Of a stretch of 64,000 nucleotides of DNA, positions 17,538-26,997 are shown in pieces; position 1 is the stretch's first letter, and each line of letters opens with the position of its first letter. The notes beneath the pieces are model-generated. The model was not told the origin of the DNA. It was given only the letters and a program-made list of their open reading frames with translations, and searched no databases. Source of the DNA: Phyllobacterium bourgognense (lineage in GTDB: Bacteria; Pseudomonadota; Alphaproteobacteria; Rhizobiales; Rhizobiaceae); NCBI RefSeq assembly GCF_003337575.1, contig NZ_QPJM01000008.1, positions 62,001 through 126,000 of the forward strand. The letters run 5' to 3'. A program made the translations under genes and the position numbers.

Positions 17538-18690
17538 CGGATCGCATCTCTCCAAAGGATTCTTGATTGCTGGAACGGTCACCGGACGAACCCTGGAATC
17601 CGGATTGGCCCTGGCTGCTGGCCCGCGCACCGGGCTGCTGGTCCTGCGCGGACAGATTTTGCTGCCCGTTCTGCGCGCTCGAAGAGGTGCCGGAGCGATC
17701 AATGACCGAGATGGTGACTGAGGAGGCGTCATCTGCCACACCCGCCCGCTGCAAGGCCTTGGTAAGCATGTCATGGTCCTTGGCGAGATGTTCTGCCATC
17801 GCCGGGTTTTCCGCCATTAACTGAATATGCATCCCTTCAGGCGTCAGGCGCATGCGCGCGGTCACCGTTCCAAGTTCGATGGGTTGAAGCTGAATCACCA
17901 GCGTTCTTGCGCCAGGTGTACTGCGATCAGAAAGAATCTGGACATCGGTTATCAGCAGACGGGAAGGTTGTACCGGCGTCGCGTTATTTGACACAGTCGC
18001 ACCGAGTTTTGCCTCTGCTTGAACCGACGGGGACGGTGCGGACGTGGCCGTCTCAACAGGCGCGGCGTATTCCACCGGGGCGGCCTTGGCGCTGACTTTG
18101 GGTCGCGGTCCCTCGGGGGCCTGAGTTGCTGGCGCAACGTCTTGCCGGGCATGCGAGGCTAATTTGCCGGGTTCCTGTTTGTCCTGCAAAGGAGCGGCTA
18201 CCTGCCTATCCGTGACAGCTTTCACATCAGTCTTCCCGGACTTTTTATCGGGCGCAGCTATCTCGGCCGGTTTTTCGCTTCCCTGATCCGCTTCGACAAT
18301 TTGGATGAGTCCCGCAATTGTATCGGCTTTGGATGGCGCTTTGGCATTGGTTACGGGTCTTGGCTGTTCGCCATTTTCGTGCTGCTGCCGGTCGAGCAGT
18401 TGTTCGAAAGCAAGGATTGCCTGGCCGAAGATGCCCTGAGCGGCGGCATCGGAAACATCCTTGTCCTCGTCCGGCTCCGCCCTATCCAGCAATTCCACCA
18501 AGCTCCTGTCGGGCTTTGCGTTCTCCTTGTCGAGCTTCAGCTTCGGGCCAACCGCCCTCACCATGGAGCTGAAATCCGAAAGGACGTCCTTGTCCTTCGC
18601 CGGCTTTTGGTCGGGCATGTCGTCCTTGCCCTTGTCGCGGACAATCGCGTCAAGCATTGTCTTAAGCGGCATGCGAACTCCAATGGTCAT
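17470..18690 (-). CDS. fliK: FliK-type flagellar hook-length control protein
   Basis: The 406-residue product is Ala/Pro/Lys-rich and probably disordered for its first ~240 residues. A Flg_hook domain follows near 250-330, with the LVIQLQPIELGTVTARMRL motif and the ENPAMAEHLAKDHDMLTKAL stretch, then a Gln/Ser-rich tail. FliK measures hook length and switches export to filament proteins. Start and stop overlap neighbouring genes (4 bp with motC, 68 bp with the transglycosylase). Confidence 0.88.
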   Translation of the reverse strand: MTIGVRMPLKTMLDAIVRDKGKDDMPDQKPAKDKDVLSDFSSMVRAVGPKLKLDKENAKPDRSLVELLDRAEPDEDKDVSDAAAQGIFGQAILAFEQLLDRQQHENGEQPRPVTNAKAPSKADTIAGLIQIVEADQGSEKPAEIAAPDKKSGKTDVKAVTDRQVAAPLQDKQEPGKLASHARQDVAPATQAPEGPRPKVSAKAAPVEYAAPVETATSAPSPSVQAEAKLGATVSNNATPVQPSRLLITDVQILSDRSTPGARTLVIQLQPIELGTVTARMRLTPEGMHIQLMAENPAMAEHLAKDHDMLTKALQRAGVADDASSVTISVIDRSGTSSSAQNGQQNLSAQDQQPGARASSQGQSGFQGSSGDRSSNQESFGEMRSDERVEKATDPGTEYGLSRGLVV

Positions 18691-19889
18691 TTCCTGGCCT
18701 TCCCGAGAAGCGCGTCAATGGCGTCGAGTTTCTTGCGTGTCGCATCAATCATCGGATCAAGCGTTTCAATGGGCGTTGTTTCGGCCCTGCCAGCCCCGAC
18801 GGCTGCCATGGAATTCTCCGCGGCTGAAGCCTGCTGCGGTCCGTCCATTGCCGGAATTGGCTGCGCAAGAATCTTGTTCGCCATCGTGGTCGCAGCCTCC
18901 ATCAGCTCTACATCCCGGCCGTGCAGACGATCTTTCGGCAATTGCGAAAGCATGGTCTTGGCCTCGCCGGTCTTGTCGGAACCAACATTGCTGACCGCCA
19001 GATAGAGTCTGGCCTGCGTGTCGTCTGCCTTGAGCACAGTTGCAAGGGCTTCGGCCTGTTGCGAGGCAAATCGGGCCCGCCCCATATCGCCATCCACGAT
19101 CGCACCTCGGGCCATGCGCAGGTAGAAAGGCAAGCGGGCCCCGGGCCACGCCAAGGAGGCCATTTCTTCGATTTCCGCATTGCTGATCTTATGCTTGATC
19201 ACCATCAAGGCGTCGACGAGCTGGCGAAAGAAGTCCTCCGAATAGGGGGAGAAGGCGAAGCGCTGCAGATAATTGCGCGCCATCAACCTGACCTTGTCCT
19301 TGTCGCCAAGACGTGCCGCGATCATCAGACCACGCCGCAGCGCCGCCTCCTCCAGCAGCGTTCCCGGCGCGTTGAGGCGTATATAATCCAGCCGCTTGAG
19401 TGCAGTTGCCGCGTCGATGCCGGCGAGCTGCGTCGCCGTGACCAGATAGATCGATGCGACCAGCTCGATAGGCACATTGGGCGGCAGTTCCTGGAAATTC
19501 TCGATAATGCGCAGCGTATCGCCATCGGCATAAGCCAGAGACCCTGCCACGAGTTTGGGATCGACCTGGCCAAGATTTGCCGAGGCCAATATGGTGCGAA
19601 CAACCTGCGGATTGCCGCCATTGAGGAGATAAATGAAAATGGCGTAGACATTTGCCGGTTTCGACCAGACTTCCGGCTTTGCCAGCTGAAGCTGTGCGGC
19701 GATATGGCCGAGGACGCGATTGAGCATCGGCAATGCTTCCGGCTTTCCGGACGCCACCTGATCCTGCAGCATGCGCATGGATCGCACCAGCATGTAGGGC
19801 TCCGGTGAGGGCATTGCAGCCTGCGCCGTCGTCAGCGGCAGGCTGAAAAGGCCGAACAGCAACAAGCGGATGGTTTGCCGCGCGATCAT
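18687..19889 (-). CDS. motC: Periplasmic motility protein MotC
   Basis: The 400-residue product starts with a signal peptide (MIARQTIRLLLFGLFSLPLT, cleavage after TAQA). A mostly helical periplasmic protein follows, with YMLVRSMRMLQDQVASG and EVWSKPANVYAIFIYLLNGG. MotC is a rhizobial-type motor protein that binds the periplasmic part of MotB. It overlaps motB and fliK by 4 bp each. Its dedicated chaperone MotE is encoded at 26470-26997. Confidence 0.88.
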   Translation of the reverse strand: MIARQTIRLLLFGLFSLPLTTAQAAMPSPEPYMLVRSMRMLQDQVASGKPEALPMLNRVLGHIAAQLQLAKPEVWSKPANVYAIFIYLLNGGNPQVVRTILASANLGQVDPKLVAGSLAYADGDTLRIIENFQELPPNVPIELVASIYLVTATQLAGIDAATALKRLDYIRLNAPGTLLEEAALRRGLMIAARLGDKDKVRLMARNYLQRFAFSPYSEDFFRQLVDALMVIKHKISNAEIEEMASLAWPGARLPFYLRMARGAIVDGDMGRARFASQQAEALATVLKADDTQARLYLAVSNVGSDKTGEAKTMLSQLPKDRLHGRDVELMEAATTMANKILAQPIPAMDGPQQASAAENSMAAVGAGRAETTPIETLDPMIDATRKKLDAIDALLGKARK

Positions 19890-21130
19890 CTGGACGCTGT
19901 CTTCAGAAAGATATCGATGCGCCGGTTCTGGGGAGCGTAAGGATCTGCCGGAATTTTCGGGTCGCGGTCGGCATGGCCTTCGACACGCAGGATACGCTTG
20001 CCGTCAAGCCCACCACGCGTCAGCATATAGTAGGCCATGTGCGCCCGCGCGGATGACAGGCGCCAATTGTCATAGGTTTCGCTTTTGAACGGGCGCGCAT
20101 CCGTGTGTCCGCTGATGATGACATCGCCCTTGCGGCTTGCGATGATCTTGGCGATTTCATCAAGCACCTGCACGACGCGCTTGTCGGGCTTGGCCGATCC
20201 TATGGCAAACATGCCATAGTCAACCTTGTCGGTGAGCTGGATCATGACGCCATCTTCAGTGGGGACGACCGAAATGTCAGGCGCTTTCTCATCCGGGCTG
20301 GCGCCGGTTTTCTTCGAAATCTCGGCAGCAAGTTCACGCGCGGCATTGATCTCAACCGCGCCGGGCTTCTCATCCTTCACCGCTGCCTTTTCGGCATGCG
20401 TCGGTTTGGCAGCATTGGATGGTGCAGCTTTCGCATCGGCCGGCGGCTCGCCAGCGGCCATTCGCTTTTCCAGCGCCCCCTGCTTGGCTTTTGCGTCAGC
20501 ATCAGAAACCTCATTCGACTTTGGCGCTATCGCTTTGTCCTGGGACGGAGGTGAAGTCACCGGACTGTCCGTCAGCGGGAAAATCTCGTCTTCAACGTGG
20601 GTCGACCAGTAATTGGGATTGAACGGGTCGCGATAGGCGTCTCCGCCCTCAGCACCCGTCGATGGACCGGCACGATTGGAACCGCCCTCTCCTGCTGCAG
20701 AACGATTTTGCAGGACGCCGGACTGCGTGGCGATCTCGGCAAGCACGGCATACGGATCCTTGAAAATCTGACGTTCTTCGGTTGCAGGTGGTGATTGAAC
20801 CTGCTTTTCGTTGCGCGCACTTTTGGTTTCGGCATCAGTCGCATCCAGGCTTTCAAAGCGAATCTTGCCCTCCTGACTGTCGGTTTCCTCGATGCCCTTT
20901 GGCCTCGACTGCCGGTCCATCAGCTTGACCGGATTGAAATAGGCAGCAACGGCAGCCTTCGTTTCCTCGTTGGCCGCATTGATGAGCCACATGACAAGGA
21001 AGAAGGCCATCATCGCGGTCATGAAATCCGCATAGGCGATTTTCCAGACCCCGCCGTGATGACCCTCTTCATGTTCACGGCCACGCCGGACGATGATGAT
21101 CTCACGGTGCGTTTCGGGATCAATGTTCAT
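19886..21130 (-). CDS. motB: Flagellar stator protein MotB
   Basis: The 414-residue product has one N-terminal membrane segment with the proton-binding aspartate (WKIAYADFMTAMMAFFLVMW). A long, low-complexity, charged linker (about 60-270) follows, then an OmpA-like peptidoglycan-binding domain (VIISGHTDARPF; YDNWRLSSARAHMAYYML). The linker is much longer than in enteric MotB and fits MotC-dependent motors. motA is encoded separately at 34372. Its start overlaps fliH by 11 bp. Confidence 0.96.
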   Translation of the reverse strand: MNIDPETHREIIIVRRGREHEEGHHGGVWKIAYADFMTAMMAFFLVMWLINAANEETKAAVAAYFNPVKLMDRQSRPKGIEETDSQEGKIRFESLDATDAETKSARNEKQVQSPPATEERQIFKDPYAVLAEIATQSGVLQNRSAAGEGGSNRAGPSTGAEGGDAYRDPFNPNYWSTHVEDEIFPLTDSPVTSPPSQDKAIAPKSNEVSDADAKAKQGALEKRMAAGEPPADAKAAPSNAAKPTHAEKAAVKDEKPGAVEINAARELAAEISKKTGASPDEKAPDISVVPTEDGVMIQLTDKVDYGMFAIGSAKPDKRVVQVLDEIAKIIASRKGDVIISGHTDARPFKSETYDNWRLSSARAHMAYYMLTRGGLDGKRILRVEGHADRDPKIPADPYAPQNRRIDIFLKTASR

Positions 21131-21785
21131 TGCTAATATCTCTCAATGCGTCGATGAGGCGGCCAAGCCGTGTCTCGACCACTGCGTCATCCAGTTTCAT
21201 CGACAATTCCGATTGGCCAGTTTCCCGGAAGGTGCACCGCATCGGATCGATTTCCGGTCGGATGCGAAGCACGTCGAGAAGATGGGATGGACCGGAAATT
21301 TCCATGCTCACAGCGTCGAACCCCTTGGTCATCCGTTCCACCTCATGCGCAAATGCCTCGACGGCGCGTTGGCGCAAGCGCTCTTCGACGAAAGGCGTGA
21401 GAACGGCAGCGAGTGAACCCGAAAGATCCGATGAAATCGCGGCCAGCCCGTCATTGATCTGCACCGCCATGCGCGTGCCGGTTTGTTGCATGAAGAGCGC
21501 TTCGGCAGCGGCCAGCTGATCCTGGAATTCCCTCTCAAGCCGGATTTTCTCGGCCTCGAACAGCACCGCGGCCTCCGCCTGGCCAGATTCGCGCCCAGCA
21601 ACAAATGCCTCCTTGATCTTCAACTCATAATCGATGAGTTCGACAACATTCTCCGATGGCTCCTCGATCTCCGCCAACAACTCGGCCCGGTCACGGCTCA
21701 CGGCCGCAAACACGGTAACGCGCTCCGCCGGCACATGCTTCGGCGTGAAATCAGTCAGCACACTGGCGACAGAGCGAGCGACCAT
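21120..21785 (-). CDS. fliH: FliH-like flagellar assembly protein
   Basis: The 221-residue product has an N-terminal segment, a charged coiled coil in the middle (EAAVLFEAEKIRLEREFQDQ) and a C-terminal domain (RPEIDPMRCTFRETGQSELS, then LGRLIDALRDI). This is the general layout of FliH, which tethers the FliI ATPase. It lies directly after fliF, and the stop and start overlap by one base (TGATG). Sequence divergence from enteric FliH is large, so the name rests on layout and position. A longer in-frame start at 21806 lies inside fliF. Confidence 0.7.
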   Translation of the reverse strand: MVARSVASVLTDFTPKHVPAERVTVFAAVSRDRAELLAEIEEPSENVVELIDYELKIKEAFVAGRESGQAEAAVLFEAEKIRLEREFQDQLAAAEALFMQQTGTRMAVQINDGLAAISSDLSGSLAAVLTPFVEERLRQRAVEAFAHEVERMTKGFDAVSMEISGPSHLLDVLRIRPEIDPMRCTFRETGQSELSMKLDDAVVETRLGRLIDALRDISNEH

Positions 21786-23431
21786 CAGGCTGCCTCGTGA
21801 ACCCATTGTTTGAGGATCGCCGCGACCCGTTCTTCATCCATGTCGATCATCTGCTCGAGACGATTTTGCGCGGGCACACGCATGCGTCGTCTAAGTTCGC
21901 TCAGATCATCATAGGGCAGGCTGTGTTCGGCATGAGCCTGCGCCACGACCGGAAGATTGGACGCCGGGGCCAAGCCTGGAACCGGAAGGTTGGAGCCGGC
22001 GGCAAGTTGCAGAGCCTCCTGCGGCTTGTTCATGTCACGCATCAGCGGGCGCACTCCAAACCACAGCACAAGCCCGACAGCGGCAATCAGGGCTGCAGCA
22101 TTGATGAAACTGCCGGCCTGGCGGAAGATCATCTCGGACACCGGTGTTGAAGCAGGCGCCAGCTGCTCGTCTGAAGCCTCCAGGAAATTGACCGCCGTCA
22201 CGTTGATCACGTCGCCGCGCTTTTGATCGAGACCCGCCGCCGTTGCGACAAGTTCGGTGATCTTTGCGATCTGCTGCTCCAGGAATCTATCCGGAGCTGG
22301 CGTCACACCGGCCGTTGCCAGCAGGCGCGCCTGATCGATGACGACTGCGATCGAGAGCCGCTTGATCTGATAGCTGTCGCTGGTCGTCGACACTGTCTTC
22401 GAGTTCAGCTCGTAATTGGTCAGTTCTTCGCGCTTGTCCGTCTTTTCCGATGAATTATCGCCATTCTTGCTGGCGATTTCTTCCTGCGGAATGTTCTGTT
22501 CGACGCCGGTTGCGTTGTCGCTGGTCGAATTTTGCGAATCGCCGCTCTCGCGCACCACCCGCACCGAACGTTCGACGCGCGATTCCGGATCAAAGACCGT
22601 CTCGTTGGTCTGGCGGCGATCGGTATCGAGCGCGACCTGAACACTGGTCTGGAAATGACCAACGCCAAGATAGGGCGCAAGGGCCTTGCGGATATTCTCA
22701 TCCACCGACGCCGAAACATTCTGTTCGAGCGTCGCCGACATCACCGCACCCGCATTCGTGCCGTCATCCTTCGAGGCAAGCAGACGGCCATTGGTATCGA
22801 GAATGGTGACTTCCGCAGCGGTAAGCTGCGGCACCGCGGCAGCAACGAGCTGGCGGATCGACTGTGCCGATTCGATGGCGAAGTCGCCTTCGGTGCGAAT
22901 GACGACCGAGGCGGATGGCGCCTGATCGCCGCGGCGGAAGCTGCCCTTTTCCGGCAAGACGATATGAACGCGGGCGGCCTTGATACCGCGGATTGCCTGG
23001 ATGGTACGGGAGATTTCACCCTCGAGCGCGCGAACCCGGGTGATCTCCTGCATGAACGAAGTGAGGCCGAGCGAACCCATATTGTCGAAGAGCTCGTAGC
23101 CGGCATTGTTGCTGGTGGGCAGACCTTTTTCCGCAAGGTACATGCGTGCCTGATCGGCCTTGCCAAAGGCCACGAGAATGGAGGTTCCATCGGATTTCAC
23201 ATCAAAGGGAATGCCGGCTTCGCCAAGCGCCATACCCATGCGGTTGACGTCGTCGCGGCTGAGGCCGACATACAAGGTCTCGTATTGAGGTTGATTGAGA
23301 TAAAGGCTTGAAACAAGGATGGCGCTGAACAGCGTGATGCCAATGACCCCAAGAGCAATGAGCCGCCTTGCGCCAAGCCTCTGCATCGCGGTGCCGAGCT
23401 GCGCAAATGTCTGTCTTACGTTCTTTTCCAT
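21785..23431 (-). CDS. fliF: Flagellar MS-ring protein FliF
   Basis: The 548-residue product has a first membrane segment near residues 22-43, the YscJ/FliF ring-building domains (YETLYVGLSRDDVNRMGMAL; VLPEKGSFRRGDQAPSASVV), a long periplasmic region, and a second membrane segment near 445-465 before the C-terminal tail that binds FliG. FliF forms the inner-membrane ring. The ATG at 23431 is chosen over an in-frame TTG at 23434. The conserved flagellar element lies about 46 nt upstream, and fliF heads the fliF-fliH-motB-motC-fliK-transglycosylase unit. Confidence 0.97.
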   Translation of the reverse strand: MEKNVRQTFAQLGTAMQRLGARRLIALGVIGITLFSAILVSSLYLNQPQYETLYVGLSRDDVNRMGMALGEAGIPFDVKSDGTSILVAFGKADQARMYLAEKGLPTSNNAGYELFDNMGSLGLTSFMQEITRVRALEGEISRTIQAIRGIKAARVHIVLPEKGSFRRGDQAPSASVVIRTEGDFAIESAQSIRQLVAAAVPQLTAAEVTILDTNGRLLASKDDGTNAGAVMSATLEQNVSASVDENIRKALAPYLGVGHFQTSVQVALDTDRRQTNETVFDPESRVERSVRVVRESGDSQNSTSDNATGVEQNIPQEEIASKNGDNSSEKTDKREELTNYELNSKTVSTTSDSYQIKRLSIAVVIDQARLLATAGVTPAPDRFLEQQIAKITELVATAAGLDQKRGDVINVTAVNFLEASDEQLAPASTPVSEMIFRQAGSFINAAALIAAVGLVLWFGVRPLMRDMNKPQEALQLAAGSNLPVPGLAPASNLPVVAQAHAEHSLPYDDLSELRRRMRVPAQNRLEQMIDMDEERVAAILKQWVHEAA

Positions 23432-23466
23432 CAATTCCCACCACCGTCGCGTGATAGAACCATAGA

Positions 23467-23487
23467 GCGCGAAGCTTGCGCGAAGTT
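23467..23487 (-). promoter_or_regulatory. Conserved flagellar promoter element upstream of fliF
   Basis: Read towards fliF the core is CTTCGCGCAAGCTTCG, centred about 46 nt from the start codon. In Brucella the fliF promoter is a known FtcR target, so this copy is the best anchor for calling the element an FtcR site. The assignment remains an inference. Confidence 0.6.
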
Positions 23488-23518
23488 AGAGCCCCGTGTC
23501 GGAGTGTCGTTTCCAAAC

Positions 23519-23547
23519 AAAAAAGGGCCACGCGCGAAGCGTGGCCC
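23519..23547 (-). terminator. Rho-independent terminator of fliC
   Basis: A perfect 9-bp stem GGGCCACGC/GCGTGGCCC (23525-23547) with a 5-nt loop is followed, on the minus strand, by six T residues (23524-23519). It lies 26 bp after the flagellin stop codon and separates fliC from fliF. Confidence 0.9.
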
Positions 23548-23573
23548 AAATCTAGTCAGAAGAATTATCGTTA

Positions 23574-24356
23574 TTAGCCGCGGAACAGCGACAGGATGCT
23601 CTGGTTGCTGGAGTTGGCAATCGAAAGAGCCTGGATACCCAGCTGCTGCTGAACCTGAAGAGCCGACAAACGTGCCGATTCCGCGTTCATGTCAGCGTCT
23701 ACGAGCTGGCCAACGCCGCGATCGATTGCGTCCATCAGGTTGCCTGTGAACGTCTGCTGTGTATCAATACGAGTCTTGGCAGAGCCAAGGGCGGCAGCGG
23801 CAGCCTTCATGGCGTTGACGGCTGTTTCAACGGTTGAGGACGATGTTGCAGCGGTCAATGCGGCTTCAAGGTCATAGGCCGCGACGCTCATCGTTGTTAC
23901 GCCGGTACCGGATGTGTAGCCGGTCACGATGTTCTGTGCCGCACCACCAGTCTCCAGAAGATTTACCCCCTGGAATGTTGCACCCTGCGCCATCTCGACG
24001 ATCTGGGCCTTCATTTCAGCGATATCGGCATCGATGATGGTGCCGTCGGTACCAGGCGTTTCCTTGGCAACATATTTCGCCTGAATCTTGCTGGCGAGGT
24101 CAATAGCACTGGTCAATGCGGTGTAAGCGGTGTCAACGATCGACGCGCCGAGACCAAGACCGTCCTTGACTGCCGAAAGAGCGGAATTCTGCGTGCGCAT
24201 GCCGGTGGCGATTGACCAGTAGGCAGCATTGTCAGAAGCGGTAGAAACGCGCTGACCGGTAGCGATACGGTCCTGCGTGGTAGCAAGGTTCTTGTTGGTT
24301 GTGTTGAGTGTCTGCAGCGCAGTCATTGCTGATGCGTTTGTAAGAATGCTGGTCAT
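23574..24356 (-). CDS. fliC: Flagellin
   Basis: The 260-residue product has the conserved flagellin N-terminus (LNTTNKNLATTQDRIATGQR, then VSTASDNAAYWSIAT) and C-terminus (DADMNAESARLSALQVQQQL, then ANSSNQSILSLFR). The central variable region is very short, so the D2/D3 domains are nearly absent. It is the only flagellin gene in the window. It is monocistronic: a strong terminator follows, and ~180 bp of AT-rich sequence precede it without the conserved element seen before the other operons. Confidence 0.97.
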   Translation of the reverse strand: MTSILTNASAMTALQTLNTTNKNLATTQDRIATGQRVSTASDNAAYWSIATGMRTQNSALSAVKDGLGLGASIVDTAYTALTSAIDLASKIQAKYVAKETPGTDGTIIDADIAEMKAQIVEMAQGATFQGVNLLETGGAAQNIVTGYTSGTGVTTMSVAAYDLEAALTAATSSSTVETAVNAMKAAAAALGSAKTRIDTQQTFTGNLMDAIDRGVGQLVDADMNAESARLSALQVQQQLGIQALSIANSSNQSILSLFRG

Positions 24357-24540
24357 AGGATGAAGCCCCTGATGATATCTTGGATCGGGACATATCGGAT
24401 TTTACCGATTTGACGGAGCGGCATGATGCCTATTGTCTCAATGACAACCCGTCATGGCGTGATGAGTACGACATAAGCATTACAGTTTCAATAACACAGA
24501 GCGTTAATTTTTTCTTCTCGTTAAAGAGCTGGAAAACCTT

Positions 24541-25275
24541 TCAGGAAAATGACCGTATGAGGCTGCCGACGAGAATATTCCAGCCGTCGATCAGCACAAA
24601 AAACAGGATCTTGAACGGCAGCGACAACACTGTTGGCGGCAGCATCATCATGCCCATTGACATTGTCAGCGTCGCAACGATGAGATCGATCACCAGAAAG
24701 GGCAGTACGATCAAAAAACCGATCTCGAAGCCGCGGCGCAGTTCGGAGATCATGAAGGCGGGAATAAGGATGCGCATGTCGACTACGTCATTAGCTTTGG
24801 TGCGAAATGACTCGTCCGCCAGATCCTCGAAAAGCCGCAGATCCTTGTCGCGCACCTGTCGCAGCATGAACTCGCGGAACGGGGTGGCGATCTCGTTGAT
24901 AGCCACTTGCTGTGTAATTTGGTTGTTGACCAGCGGCTGGACGCCATTTTGCCAGGCCCGATCAAAGACAGGCGCCATGACATAGAACGTCATGAACAAG
25001 GCAAGGCTGATCATCACCAGATTGGCCGGCGTCGTCTGCAGGCCAAGACCGGAGCGCAGCATCGAAAAGGCAATGGCGAAGCGGGTAAAGCTGGTCACCA
25101 TGATCAACAGGCCCGGCGCGATGGACAGCACCGTCAGCGCCGCCAGCATCTGTATGATCTGGCCGCTGGTCGATGCACTGCCGGGCGGGAGCAAACCTTC
25201 GAGCAGCGAGCTTTGCGCCATCGCGGTCCCGGTGAGAACCAGGAGTAACGCGGGCGTCAGAAAACGTCTTTTCAT
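24541..25275 (-). CDS. fliP: Flagellar biosynthesis protein FliP
   Basis: The 244-residue product has a signal peptide (MKRRFLTPALLLVLTGTAMA) and the FliP membrane pattern: VTSFTRFAIAFSMLRSGLGL with TTPANLVMISLALFMTFYV, then FLIVLPFLVIDLIVATLTMS and MGMMMLPPTVLSLPFKILFF. FliP forms the export gate with FliQ and FliR. It is the last gene of the flgB-to-fliP unit and overlaps fliL by 4 bp. Confidence 0.97.
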   Translation of the reverse strand: MKRRFLTPALLLVLTGTAMAQSSLLEGLLPPGSASTSGQIIQMLAALTVLSIAPGLLIMVTSFTRFAIAFSMLRSGLGLQTTPANLVMISLALFMTFYVMAPVFDRAWQNGVQPLVNNQITQQVAINEIATPFREFMLRQVRDKDLRLFEDLADESFRTKANDVVDMRILIPAFMISELRRGFEIGFLIVLPFLVIDLIVATLTMSMGMMMLPPTVLSLPFKILFFVLIDGWNILVGSLIRSFS

Positions 25276-25754
25276 TCCATCACCAGCGCCCAGATATAGA
25301 CTTTTTCGATCTTGCCTTCGGAGCGTATCGCCGCGCGCTCCTGCAAATCAGTCCTTAGATACTCGATACCCGCGGGACCGCGCAGTTGCATCAAATTGAC
25401 CGTTCTCATGAAGGCTGTAAAATCACCGGCGAGCGTGGCGGCAAGCTCGTCCGAAACTTTTTCACCGGGCCGCGCCACGACGCCGGCTTCGAGCCTGATC
25501 CACACGTCCTGCGGTATCTTGATGTTGGTGAGTATTGGTTTCAGCGGAACGACGCTGCCCGTGGGAACTTCCGCTGCTGTAGCCTGTTTCGCACCCTCAG
25601 TCTTGGCTGCTTCGGCAAGGCCCAAGCCGAGTTGGCCGCCAAGCAACCATCCACCGCCCGCTGCGACAAGCGTCAGCACCGCAACGACACCGATCAGCGC
25701 GACAATCGAAGCGCTTTTCGGCGCAGATTGAGTATCTTCAGAAACGCTCATCAT
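25272..25754 (-). CDS. fliL: Flagellar basal body-associated protein FliL
   Basis: The 160-residue product has one N-terminal membrane segment (SIVALIGVVAVLTLVAAGGG) and a periplasmic domain (PLKPILTNIKIPQDVWIRLE) typical of FliL, which surrounds the stator. Two adjacent ATG codons (25754, 25751) are possible starts, 5 nt after the flgH stop. Upstream in-frame codons lie inside flgH. The order flgH-fliL-fliP fits rhizobial flagellar operons. Confidence 0.88.
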   Translation of the reverse strand: MMSVSEDTQSAPKSASIVALIGVVAVLTLVAAGGGWLLGGQLGLGLAEAAKTEGAKQATAAEVPTGSVVPLKPILTNIKIPQDVWIRLEAGVVARPGEKVSDELAATLAGDFTAFMRTVNLMQLRGPAGIEYLRTDLQERAAIRSEGKIEKVYIWALVME

Positions 25755-25759
25755 CAATC

Positions 25760-26473
25760 CTAGATCGGCGAGACGGTGTCGAGGATCTGCTGCCCCCAAG
25801 GCGGCTGTTGCACTTCGCTCTGGCGTCCGCGTCCTCCATAGAAGATCCGCGCCTCGGCAATCTTGTCGTAGGGAATTCTGTTCAGATTGGTGATGTCGCG
25901 GGGGCGGACCACGCCGGCCACATTCAGAACGCGCAACTCGTTGTTGACCCCGATTTCCTGAGAACCCCGGATAACCATGTTGCCGTTCGGCAAAATGGCG
26001 GTCACGATCGCTGCGACCTGCAGATTGATCTTTTCCGATCGGTCGATCTTGCCTTCGCCCTTGGACCGGCTATCCGAATTGAGCGCAAGGTTTCCTTCAA
26101 TATCGCTGGCGGACACCCCGCTACCGCCAATGTCAGCGGACAATCCATAGCCGGAGGATGCGACACGCGACCGGTCAGATTTGTTGTCGAGCTTCGCCTT
26201 GTCATCGATCGTGATATCGACCGTCAGCACGTCGCCGGGATTGGTCGCCCTGGGGTCACGGAAGAAGCTGGCCTGACTGTCGCGCCAGAGCGAATATTTT
26301 TGCGGCCGCGGTTGCGACGGATAGTAAGCCGGGTCGGCAACATTGAATCCTTGGCCAACGCCTGTTCCGACTGGCGACATTTCGGGCGCGCGGTTGAAGT
26401 CGCGAAGGTTGTTCGCGCAGCCTGCAAGAGCCAGAACGCCGGCAAGAGTAATTGATTGTGCCGCTTTTTTCAT
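25760..26473 (-). CDS. flgH: Flagellar L-ring lipoprotein FlgH
   Basis: The 237-residue product has a lipoprotein signal with the lipobox L-A-G-C near residue 19, then FlgH blocks (SLWRDSQASFFRDPRATNPG; DVLTVDITIDDKAKLDNKSD; the IRPRDI-like VVRPRDITNLNRIPYDKIAE). It forms the outer-membrane ring. It overlaps motE by 4 bp. Confidence 0.97.
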   Translation of the reverse strand: MKKAAQSITLAGVLALAGCANNLRDFNRAPEMSPVGTGVGQGFNVADPAYYPSQPRPQKYSLWRDSQASFFRDPRATNPGDVLTVDITIDDKAKLDNKSDRSRVASSGYGLSADIGGSGVSASDIEGNLALNSDSRSKGEGKIDRSEKINLQVAAIVTAILPNGNMVIRGSQEIGVNNELRVLNVAGVVRPRDITNLNRIPYDKIAEARIFYGGRGRQSEVQQPPWGQQILDTVSPI

Positions 26474-26997
26474 TGGGCGGTTCTTTCTGCTGGAACAATG
26501 CGTGACCCGACGATGACCCGGGCAAGCTTCGATGATTTTTCCGCAGGCATTTCATTCAAGATGACACTGGAGACCCGGGGGTTAAGTTTGAGAAGAAGTG
26601 CCGCCGCCGCCTCATCGCCAAGCAGGGCCATCTGCGCTGCTGCCGCATCCGGCCGCATCTTGGAGATGATGCCGACAAGGGAATCTTCGGCCTTGTCGAT
26701 AAACGCGTCGCGCCGCTTCAGCCAGACTTCATATTCCTTGCGCTTGGCATCAAGCTGCTCGATACGGCTGTCTATGTCGGCGCGCAGCTGTGCCAGTTCG
26801 CGTGTCTGCATGGCATAGCGTTCGTCGGCCGCCTTGTCGCTGATGTTGGTGCAATAACGGTCAATCTCTTGTCCACTCTCTTCCTTGACTGCCGGTTCCT
26901 GCGAAATGCCATAGGTAACGGGCAGCAACAGAGCCGAAGTGAAGACGAGCGCCGCAACACTTGGCCTGATCGATTTCTTTAGACCTGATACCATCAT
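26470..26997 (-). CDS. motE: MotE-type chaperone for MotC
   Basis: The 175-residue product has an N-terminal signal segment (SVAALVFTSALLLPVTYGIS), a coiled coil (ELAQLRADIDSRIEQLDAKR) and a C-terminal MgtE_N-like domain (ISKMRPDAAAAQMALLGDEA, then LNPRVSSVILNEM). It corresponds to rhizobial MotE, a periplasmic chaperone needed for MotC stability. Start and stop overlap flgI and flgH by 4 bp each. Confidence 0.8.
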   Translation of the reverse strand: MMVSGLKKSIRPSVAALVFTSALLLPVTYGISQEPAVKEESGQEIDRYCTNISDKAADERYAMQTRELAQLRADIDSRIEQLDAKRKEYEVWLKRRDAFIDKAEDSLVGIISKMRPDAAAAQMALLGDEAAAALLLKLNPRVSSVILNEMPAEKSSKLARVIVGSRIVPAERTAQ

